Shown here in pieces: positions 6,505 through 11,326 of a stretch of DNA of 11,326 bases. The stretch is from JBBTWG01 sp038062935 (GTDB taxonomy: Bacteria > Patescibacteriota > Gracilibacteria > UBA1369 > UBA12463). The notes below the pieces were generated by a model. That model did not search any database. It saw only the letters and a list, made by a program, of their open reading frames with translations, and was not told the DNA's origin. The stretch spans positions 1-11,326 of the forward strand of contig JBBTWG010000024.1 in the NCBI GenBank assembly GCA_038062935.1. The letters are read 5' to 3'. The translations under genes were made by a program, and so were the position numbers. Each line of letters opens with the position of its first letter. Position 1 is the stretch's first letter.

Positions 6505-6556
6505 AAAAAAATCCACGAAAAAGCAAGGAAGATGTTTAGGATTGGTGCGGAATTTT

Positions 6557-6585
6557 TTGACTTCTTGCACAATTTTTGATAATAT
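6557..6585 (+). promoter_or_regulatory. Promoter of the structured small RNA
   Basis: TTGACT (6557-6562), spacer of 17, TAATAT (6580-6585). The start point falls at about 6591-6593, exactly where the predicted closing stem begins. Confidence 0.6.
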
Positions 6586-6591
6586 AACTGT

Positions 6592-6674
6592 GGCGTTTGG
6601 AGGGTTCGCCCTCTCACGGCTCTCAAGCTGTAGCCAATCGCCAACAAAGAACCCGCTCTCGGAGCGGATTTTTT
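6592..6674 (+). ncRNA. Candidate structured small RNA with three-way junction
   Basis: The segment folds by eye into a compact three-way junction. P1 pairs GGCGTTTGG (6592-6600) with CCAATCGCC (6634-6642), with one T-T mismatch. P2 is AGGG-TTCG-CCCT (6601-6612) with a stable UUCG tetraloop. P3 is ACGGCT-CTCA-AGCTGT (6616-6631). Junction strands are 0, 3 and 2 nt. Then comes a terminator, CCGCTC-TCG-GAGCGG (6653-6667) and six T (6669-6674). A promoter ends 6 nt upstream. No open frame with a start fits inside, so it should be a non-coding RNA of about 83 nt. It lies in the gap between the pilin gene (transcribed away) and the 6678-7154 gene. I do not recognise its family; it is not a tRNA and has no SRP-type apical loop or hammerhead core. 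Confidence 0.6.
6653..6674. terminator. Intrinsic terminator of the small RNA
   Basis: Perfect 6-bp GC-rich stem with a 3-nt loop and T-run on the plus strand. On the minus strand it starts about 10 nt after the stop codon of the 6678-7154 gene and is followed by GTTCTTTG, so it may also end that transcript. Confidence 0.8.
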
Positions 6675-6677
6675 GTT

Positions 6678-7154
6678 TTAGTCTTCTTCCGGTGCGCCAT
6701 CATGCAGAATCCTATTGAGAGTCTCTCTGTTCATTCGCCAAAATGGAATTATACTCCAGAAAAATTTCTGTCCATTTTCTATCTGCTTCACTATAACTCT
6801 CACTCTATTTCTTTTTATAACGGCAATAAATTCATAATACTTCACCGGTTTCAATATCGTATCTGTGCGACCATGCACACGCACGCGCTCAAATTTTTGA
6901 GTTTCAAGTATTCCCTGTAAAGTATGGGATAATCTCAATATTTCCGGCACAAGGTAGAGAAGTTTGAATCTCATGTACTGATCCTGTTCCAAGCGAGCTT
7001 TTTCTCGTCTCTTGAACTTCAAATGCTCAAGCCCATGAGATCCAAAAGATATTTTTTCCCGAAAATATGGGCAATAGATCTCGTGAAGAGATTTATAAAA
7101 TAGTTCACCTTTTTCTTTGACTTCCCGAAATTGCTCATCAGTAAATTGCAACAT
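6678..7154 (-). CDS. Second putative BECR-like small nuclease
   Basis: A basic protein of 158 residues. Visible blocks are a helical N-terminus (FTDEQFREVKEKGELFY, 4-20), CPYF and HGLEHLKFKRREKAR (40-54), YMRFKLLYLVPEILRL (60-75), then YYEFIAVIKRN (106-116), VRVIVKQIENGQKFFWSIIP (118-137) and a short tail. The HL.K...R....RFK...P order and the final QI...QKFF.S.IP match the protein at 3673-4086, so the two probably share one fold, although overall identity is low. Similarity to phage PBECR/RelE-type RNases is an inference. The ATG at 7154 is set by the extended -10 (TGA TAGATT) 6 nt upstream, in a promoter block shared with the other gene at the same spacing. No partner antitoxin gene is seen; the AbiE pair upstream is separated by a palindrome. 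Confidence 0.72.
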   Translation of the reverse strand: MLQFTDEQFREVKEKGELFYKSLHEIYCPYFREKISFGSHGLEHLKFKRREKARLEQDQYMRFKLLYLVPEILRLSHTLQGILETQKFERVRVHGRTDTILKPVKYYEFIAVIKRNRVRVIVKQIENGQKFFWSIIPFWRMNRETLNRILHDGAPEED

Positions 7155-7160
7155 GAGCTA

Positions 7161-7169
7161 AATCTATCA
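7161..7169 (-). promoter_or_regulatory. Extended -10 promoter of the second BECR-like gene
   Basis: Minus-strand TGA TAGATT with 6 nt to the ATG, suggesting a leaderless mRNA. Spacing to the conserved upstream block (7176-7218) is the same six bases as in the other two copies. Confidence 0.5.
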
Positions 7170-7175
7170 GCCCGT

Positions 7176-7218
7176 CATGAACAAAATATAAATTTTTTCT
7201 TACAAATTCATAAACTGG
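7176..7218 (-). repeat. Shared promoter block, copy 3
   Basis: Matches 4108-4150 at 35 of 43 positions without gaps and also matches 5886-5928. It begins CATGAACAAAA on the plus strand. Here the similarity does not continue into the coding sequence, so this is conserved as an upstream element and not only by gene duplication. Confidence 0.7.
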
Positions 7219-7237
7219 ATACTTGCAGGCCAAGACC

Positions 7238-7261
7238 GATTCTCATCCCGGGACGGGAATC
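7238..7261. terminator. 24-bp near-perfect palindrome after the AbiEii gene
   Basis: Arms GATTCTCATCCC/GGGACGGGAATC around the centre CCCGGG, with one mismatch and one G-T pair. It starts 3 nt after the AbiEii stop codon. No T-run follows on either strand, so it is either an atypical terminator/mRNA-end hairpin or a protein-binding site. Confidence 0.45.
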
Positions 7262-7264
7262 AAC

Positions 7265-7975
7265 TCACAAAAACCGCATCACTTCCTCTTTCAGAATCCT
7301 TCGCACTTTTCGAAATTCCTCTGGAGGGAGAAGTGTATTCAAATCCTGATCAATAATCGTTTGCGTCACATTTTTTGCTATGAATTTTTTCAATGCCGTC
7401 AGAAAAGCCTGTACAGATTTCCCCGTTCTTTCCTCGATAATTTCAGGTTTGTAGGAAAAACCTTTCAGGAAAAAAGTGTGAATATCAAAAAGATCACGGC
7501 CGGCGATAGAGCCATATTTTTCATAACGATCCAGGAGTGCCACAAGTTTATTGGCAAACATCGTCGGGATGGTGTGACAGTACAAAATCCGGTCAATATC
7601 GACGAAGCGCACCGCCTCATATTCGTTATTCTGTGCAGGCGGAAAAGTAACATCAATTTGAATCGTATTGCGTTGGCCATCCTGGTTCGGATATTTGAGA
7701 AAATACTGTGGAACACTCCGGCTTTTTTGATCAATTTTCAGACCCAAATCAACAAAAATATGTTCGAGATGGCGGCGAGTCTCCTGAACCTTCGAAGAAT
7801 CGAGAAGATCAAAATCCAGATCAATCGAAAAGCGCTCCAGCAGGCCACGCATCGCCGCACACGTGCCGCCCTTGAACCGCAGGACAGAAACCAGAAACGT
7901 ATCGTCGGCGATAGAGGAGAGGAGGCGATAGAGCCAGGCTTTGTGGAGTGCGTCAGTTTTTTTTGGCAAAATCAT
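7265..7975 (-). CDS. AbiEii/MenA-type nucleotidyltransferase toxin
   Basis: A protein of 236 residues with the motifs of the AbiEii/AbiGii (DUF1814) nucleotidyltransferases. RFKGGT (33-38) is the GG[TS] nucleotide-binding motif. RFSIDLDFD (48-56) carries the two metal-binding Asp. QIDVT (107-110) supplies the third acidic position. FANKLVALLDRYEKYGSIAGRD (140-161) is the K...R..RD(L/F)D motif. Family members act as type IV toxins; mycobacterial relatives add nucleotides to tRNA 3' ends. It is shorter than many AbiEii proteins (about 300 residues), but the catalytic motifs are all present, so it is probably active. It follows the AbiEi-like gene with a 23-bp overlap, which fits translational coupling, and is followed by a palindrome. 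The stop codon is TGA. Confidence 0.92.
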   Translation of the reverse strand: MILPKKTDALHKAWLYRLLSSIADDTFLVSVLRFKGGTCAAMRGLLERFSIDLDFDLLDSSKVQETRRHLEHIFVDLGLKIDQKSRSVPQYFLKYPNQDGQRNTIQIDVTFPPAQNNEYEAVRFVDIDRILYCHTIPTMFANKLVALLDRYEKYGSIAGRDLFDIHTFFLKGFSYKPEIIEERTGKSVQAFLTALKKFIAKNVTQTIIDQDLNTLLPPEEFRKVRRILKEEVMRFL

Positions 7976-8552
7976 AACGATGGGGGGTCAGAGGATATCC
8001 CAGTTTTTTCTGGAGAGAAGCGATCGCGCTCCAGTCAACAGGCCGGTCAAAATGATAGAAAGGGTTGAAATACAGGAGATCAGCAAGAGCACGCTCCGGA
8101 GTCGCAATCCTGATGCCATTTTGGAGCAGGACACCATTCGATTCATCAGCCTGATAGAGAAAAGAAGACTTCAGTTGTCGACTCAAAAATGCAAACTCTC
8201 CAATATGAAAACGAAAAGACTTCTCACTCACAAAAGTAAAAAAATCAATTTTTTGCTGAATATAGCCAGCCTGGAAAAGCACGGTCTCGGTCGTGAGATA
8301 ACAGAAATCATGAATCGCCTTCGCACCCAGCAACTCAGGCTCGATCTCGGACACAGGAACAAGAGAATAAAACCCGCGATAAATCCGATGCAAAATCTCC
8401 GCATCAGTGTAGCGTTTCAGTGTCACGCGTAGAGTGTTCGGATCGCTCATGGACCACAAATTTGCGAGATCTTTCAGATGAAAAACTCTCTCTCGCTTCG
8501 AGGCAAGGAGTGCGATTCTGCGGGCAGATATGTTACTTTGAAAAGTACTCAT
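7953..8552 (-). CDS. AbiEi-type antitoxin / transcriptional repressor
   Basis: A protein of 199 residues. Residues 1-64 form a winged-helix-turn-helix (HLKDLANLW, DPNTLRVTLKRYTDAEILHRIYRGFYSL). The C-terminal part has the family signature IATPERALADLLYFNP (149-164). In AbiE systems this protein neutralises the nucleotidyltransferase and represses the operon through inverted repeats in the promoter. The frame is open to 8573, but the ATG at 8552 is 6 nt after a perfect extended -10 (TGC TATAAT), so I chose it; the ATG at 8573 would lie upstream of the promoter box. The start codon is inside the palindrome GTACT-CATA-AGTAC, a good site for self-repression. The gene ends in eight A before AAC TGA within the overlap with the toxin gene. 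Confidence 0.9.
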   Translation of the reverse strand: MSTFQSNISARRIALLASKRERVFHLKDLANLWSMSDPNTLRVTLKRYTDAEILHRIYRGFYSLVPVSEIEPELLGAKAIHDFCYLTTETVLFQAGYIQQKIDFFTFVSEKSFRFHIGEFAFLSRQLKSSFLYQADESNGVLLQNGIRIATPERALADLLYFNPFYHFDRPVDWSAIASLQKKLGYPLTPHRYDFAKKN

Positions 8553-8558
8553 AAGTAC
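8545..8558. promoter_or_regulatory. Operator candidate over the AbiEi start codon
   Basis: GTACT-CATA-AGTAC, a perfect 5-bp inverted repeat with a 4-bp centre, next to the -10 box and including the start codon. AbiEi proteins are known to bind inverted repeats in their own promoter. Confidence 0.5.
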
Positions 8559-8567
8559 ATTATAGCA
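8559..8567 (-). promoter_or_regulatory. Extended -10 promoter of the AbiE operon
   Basis: Minus-strand TGC TATAAT, a full consensus extended -10, ending 6 nt before ATG at 8552. TTTTCA at 18 nt spacing is a partial -35. The mRNA is probably leaderless. Confidence 0.7.
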
Positions 8568-8602
8568 GAACAAAAAGATTTTGAAAAGGAAAAATCACAG
8601 CC

Positions 8603-8632
8603 TCTACAAAACATACAACACCATGCTATCCT
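8603..8632 (+). promoter_or_regulatory. Promoter of murJ
   Basis: TCTACA (8603-8608), 18 nt, extended -10 TGC TATCCT (8624-8632), then 8 nt to ATG at 8641. No Shine-Dalgarno is present. It diverges from the AbiE promoter. Confidence 0.45.
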
Positions 8633-8640
8633 AACCGCCG

Positions 8641-10023
8641 ATGTTCCAGAAATTGCTCGCCATTTTCAAGAAAACTTTTTCAATCATGTTCGGAAGCAAA
8701 CTCCGAAGAGGCGCTTCGATTCTCACCATTTTAACATTCGCCAGCTACGCACTCGGGCTCGTGCGCGATATTCTTTTTTCGCATGTGTTCGGCGCAGACG
8801 CAGTGCTCGACACTTACTACGCCGCTTTCAATATTCCGGATTTAATGCTCAACATCTTCATCGCTGGCACACTGCTCGCGGCATTCACGCCGATCTTCAC
8901 GCATCTGCGAGCCTCGGGAGAAGAGAAAGAAGCCGAAAAAGTCGCCACGACCATGCTCGTCATGATGCCACTCGCCATCGGCATCATCAGCGTGATCGCA
9001 TTCATCTTCATGCCGTGGCTCACATCGATCGTCGCTCCAGGATTCGTCGGCGCACAGAAAGAAATGCTCATCGACATGAGTCGTCTCCTCCTCATCGCCT
9101 CAGTAATTTTTTCTATTTCCAACATGCTCGGCAGCATGCTCATCTCGTACGAACGCTTCATCGGCTACGCTCTCGCACCAATTTTGTACAACGTCGGTCT
9201 CATCTCCGCGATTCCTTTTGTAAGATATTTTGGCTCCAAAGCACTGATCTTCGGTGCCATTTTCGGCGCACTGCTTCACTTTGCCATTCGCCTCATCGAC
9301 ATCAGAAAAACATCATTCAAACTCGCACTTCCGCCTGATACAAAAAATCCACATTTCCGCCAGATTCTGAAACTCATGATTCCGCGCATGGCCGGCCAAC
9401 CGGTAGAGCAGATTATGTATCTCATGTTCACAAGTCTCGCAACCACACTCGCCGTCGGATCCGTCACGATCATGAATTTCGCACGCAACTTCCAGGCCGT
9501 CCCTGTCAGCATTTTTGGTATTTCTCTCTCCGTCGCCATCATCGCACCGCTCTCACGAAAAGTTGCAGAGGGTGACCGTGCAGGTTTCATGCGTCATTTC
9601 TGGGAAACGATCAGGCCACTCGCATTCATGACAACACTTGCCGGCATCGTCTATTTCTTCCTCGGAGAATTGATCTTCCAGATTTTCTTCGGCCACGGCA
9701 AATTCACCGCCGAACAAATTCACCAAACCGGAACACTTCTAGCGTATTTCGCATTCTCCATCCCGACACAAAGTTTCATTTTCATTCTCGCGAGATCTTT
9801 CTACGCACTCAAAGACACCTGGACGCCGCTCATCGTCTCTATCCCCGGACTTTTTGCCATCGGGTTCATGGCAAAATGGCTCATTCCGACAATGGGTATG
9901 AACGCGATTCCATTCAGTTATTCCGTCGTTCTCGCCGTGCAAGTCGTGGTGTTATTTCTGATGCTCATGAGGAAAATAAATCGCACATTCCCTACACATT
10001 CCCCACATTCGACAAATCCATAA
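8641..10023 (+). CDS. murJ: Lipid II flippase MurJ (MviN family)
   Basis: An integral membrane protein of 460 residues with 12 or more hydrophobic segments, slightly shorter than Escherichia coli MurJ (about 510). It flips lipid II across the inner membrane for peptidoglycan synthesis. The family hallmark is at 42-88: RDILFSHVFGADAVLDTYYAA (42-62), then NIPDLMLNIF and AGTLLAAFTPIF. The central-cavity Arg in the ARNFQAVP segment (R282) is kept. The Arg pair that follows the LPNLL motif in E. coli MurJ is replaced here by Leu-Asn (70-71), which I recall as usual for CPR members. The start at 8641 is supported by an extended -10 eight bases upstream. The 3' end overlaps the convergent GspF/PilC gene by 32 bp, with no terminator in between. 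Confidence 0.94.
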   Translation: MFQKLLAIFKKTFSIMFGSKLRRGASILTILTFASYALGLVRDILFSHVFGADAVLDTYYAAFNIPDLMLNIFIAGTLLAAFTPIFTHLRASGEEKEAEKVATTMLVMMPLAIGIISVIAFIFMPWLTSIVAPGFVGAQKEMLIDMSRLLLIASVIFSISNMLGSMLISYERFIGYALAPILYNVGLISAIPFVRYFGSKALIFGAIFGALLHFAIRLIDIRKTSFKLALPPDTKNPHFRQILKLMIPRMAGQPVEQIMYLMFTSLATTLAVGSVTIMNFARNFQAVPVSIFGISLSVAIIAPLSRKVAEGDRAGFMRHFWETIRPLAFMTTLAGIVYFFLGELIFQIFFGHGKFTAEQIHQTGTLLAYFAFSIPTQSFIFILARSFYALKDTWTPLIVSIPGLFAIGFMAKWLIPTMGMNAIPFSYSVVLAVQVVVLFLMLMRKINRTFPTHSPHSTNP

Positions 10024-11320
10024 TCGGAAGCATCACCGCCGCGACCATGCCACCGACGACGATACCGATCACGATAAGCATAATCGGTTCAAAGGCTTTG
10101 GTTAAGCCTTTCACAAGTGCGTCCACTTCATCATCATAAAATTGCGCAACTTTTTCGCAGACCGTTTCCAAATGTGCAGTCTGTTCTCCAACCTGGATCA
10201 TATTGAGAACCATATCAGGGAAAAGTCGTGGATCGTTCAGAGTTTCCGCGAGCGGGATACCTTGTTCCACATCTTGTGCCGCAAGCTCGAGACGCTTCTG
10301 GTACACAGCACTTTTCACCGCACCAGCCGTGATACGCAGCGCCTGCGTAACCTGAATTCCACTTCCGAGCAGATCGCTAAATTGTCGCATAAATTGAGCC
10401 AGAATCGACTTCTGAAGAAGTTTCCCAATCAGCGGAACACGGAGTTTCATAGAATCCCATTCATATCGCCCCATAGGTGTCTTGATCCAGAGATTCACGA
10501 GGAGCACAGTTCCCACAAGTCCACCAATCATGAGAATCCAATAGCTCTGGAAAAAATTACTCGTCGAAATCAGAATCTGCGTCGGCACCGGAAGAGCTTT
10601 GCCAGATTGTGTGAAAAAGTCCGTGAGCCGTGGCACGACAGCAACCATCATCACAAAAACCACGCCCACGAGGAGCGTCATGACGACACCAGGATAAATC
10701 AGCGCACCGAGCACTTTGGATCGGAGACTGGCAGCCTGTTCGAGTTGTGTCGCGATATCACTCAGAATCTGATTGAGTTGTCCCGTCGCTTCCCCCGATC
10801 GTACCATGCCGACTTCCGCATCAGAAAAAAGATCCGGAAAACCGCGAAGACCTTCCGAAAGCGTGCCACCATTTTCCACTTTGCGGGCAATTTCTAGCAC
10901 GATCCTCGAAAGTCGCACTGACTTCGCCATCTGCGCCGACAGTGTATCGAGTGAACGAATCAGTGGTACGCCAGCGTTGAGCATGACCGAAAGTAATCGA
11001 AAAAAAGTGGCTTTCTCCTGGGTATCCACACTGGAATGCGAAATCATCCAATCATTCACAGCATAGAAAAGATCGAGAATCGGATTGCCCGTAATTTTCC
11101 CTTGTTTCAATTTTTGCTCCTGTATAAGTCTTTTCGTGAACTCAATCTCCGCAATATTCAAACGAATCGGCTGCGAAGCATTCTGAGTATTGCTCGCCAT
11201 TGTGCTACCCTGCGTCGATTTCCCAACGCCACTCGCATTATTCTCGGCTCCAGGCGTGAAAGTCTCACGAGGCTGGTCGATCGAAAACGACGGATTTGAG
11301 AGAGGAGAATTATTCGCCAT
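9992..11320 (-). CDS. pilC: Type II secretion / type IV pilus platform protein (GspF/PilC)
   Basis: A protein of 442 residues with two T2SF domains. The first covers about 104-228 (FFRLLSVMLNAGVPLIRSL, then GMVRSGEATGQL at 171-182). The second covers about 306-430 (FMRQFSDLLGSGIQVTQAL, then IQVGEQTAHL at 375-384). Membrane helices lie at about 208-230, 262-280 and 411-431. It is the inner-membrane anchor on which the assembly ATPase drives pilin polymerisation. The first 50 residues are an unusual Asn/Ser/Pro-rich disordered tail; an internal ATG at codon 41 (just before the conserved part) is an alternative start. Only six bases upstream of ATG are visible, so its promoter and operon partners (normally PilB and PilT ATPases) cannot be judged. 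It ends in TAG inside the murJ 3' end. Confidence 0.93.
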   Translation of the reverse strand: MANNSPLSNPSFSIDQPRETFTPGAENNASGVGKSTQGSTMASNTQNASQPIRLNIAEIEFTKRLIQEQKLKQGKITGNPILDLFYAVNDWMISHSSVDTQEKATFFRLLSVMLNAGVPLIRSLDTLSAQMAKSVRLSRIVLEIARKVENGGTLSEGLRGFPDLFSDAEVGMVRSGEATGQLNQILSDIATQLEQAASLRSKVLGALIYPGVVMTLLVGVVFVMMVAVVPRLTDFFTQSGKALPVPTQILISTSNFFQSYWILMIGGLVGTVLLVNLWIKTPMGRYEWDSMKLRVPLIGKLLQKSILAQFMRQFSDLLGSGIQVTQALRITAGAVKSAVYQKRLELAAQDVEQGIPLAETLNDPRLFPDMVLNMIQVGEQTAHLETVCEKVAQFYDDEVDALVKGLTKAFEPIMLIVIGIVVGGMVAAVMLPIMDLSNVGNV

Positions 11321-11326
11321 AGATTA

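Noticed and set aside
6592..6674. tRNA, SRP RNA or hammerhead ribozyme
   Set aside because: No 7-bp acceptor stem with anticodon and T arms, no SRP GGAAG-type apical loop, and no CUGAUGA/GAAA core; the three-way junction fits none of these.
4177..8000. Recoding of TGA as glycine, as in Gracilibacteria
   Set aside because: TGA ends the Bro-N, AbiEi and AbiEii genes at family-consistent places, one of them in a typical operon overlap, and no TGA occurs inside any recognised coding region.
8478..9338. Plus-strand open frame of 286 codons
   Set aside because: It overlaps murJ in another frame and is Arg/His-rich, a typical shadow of a GC-biased coding region.
1..11326. CRISPR array, insertion sequence or integrase
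   Set aside because: No regularly spaced short repeats and no transposase- or recombinase-like protein was seen; the repeats present are single, widely spaced and tied to promoters or terminators.

Overview
The window looks like a chromosomal segment of a Candidate Phyla Radiation (Patescibacteria) bacterium, probably near Peregrinibacteria. That placement is an inference from moderate GC, compact genes, a CPR-style type IV pilin and GspF/PilC protein, a huge secreted protein of unknown function, near-absence of Shine-Dalgarno sites and many -10 boxes 6-10 nt before start codons. The genetic code is ordinary: TGA ends three genes at sensible places and never occurs inside the others, so the UGA=Gly code of Gracilibacteria/Absconditabacteria is not supported.

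Layout. 1-3435 (minus): the N-terminal 1145 residues of a giant secreted protein that runs off the left edge. 3436-8552: an accessory island, with all protein genes on the minus strand. It holds a putative BECR-type small nuclease (3673-4086), a Bro-N/DinD-like protein (4177-5001), a NYN-domain RNase (5263-5787), a type IV pilin-like protein (6021-6467), a second BECR-like protein (6678-7154) and an AbiE-type toxin-antitoxin pair (7265-7975 and 7953-8552). 8641-10023 (plus): the lipid II flippase MurJ. 9992-11320 (minus): a GspF/PilC inner-membrane platform protein, convergent with murJ and overlapping it by 32 bp.

The two BECR-like genes share a promoter block at identical spacing: a 43-bp conserved block, 6 nt, an extended -10 TGNTAGA, 6 nt, ATG. 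A third copy (5827-5928) extends 13 codons into a dead copy of the first gene (start ATG changed to GTA) and breaks off exactly where the NYN gene's promoter begins. A two-hairpin repeat (3459-3527 and 5942-6010) differs between copies only by transitions. A probable stand-alone structured RNA lies on the plus strand at 6592-6674, with a good promoter, a three-way-junction fold and an intrinsic terminator.

Working together: the pilin and the GspF/PilC protein belong to the type IV pilus pathway, and MurJ to cell-wall synthesis. The island between them is rich in nucleic-acid-targeting proteins with individually controlled promoters, typical of a defence/toxin-antitoxin hotspot with visible gene decay.
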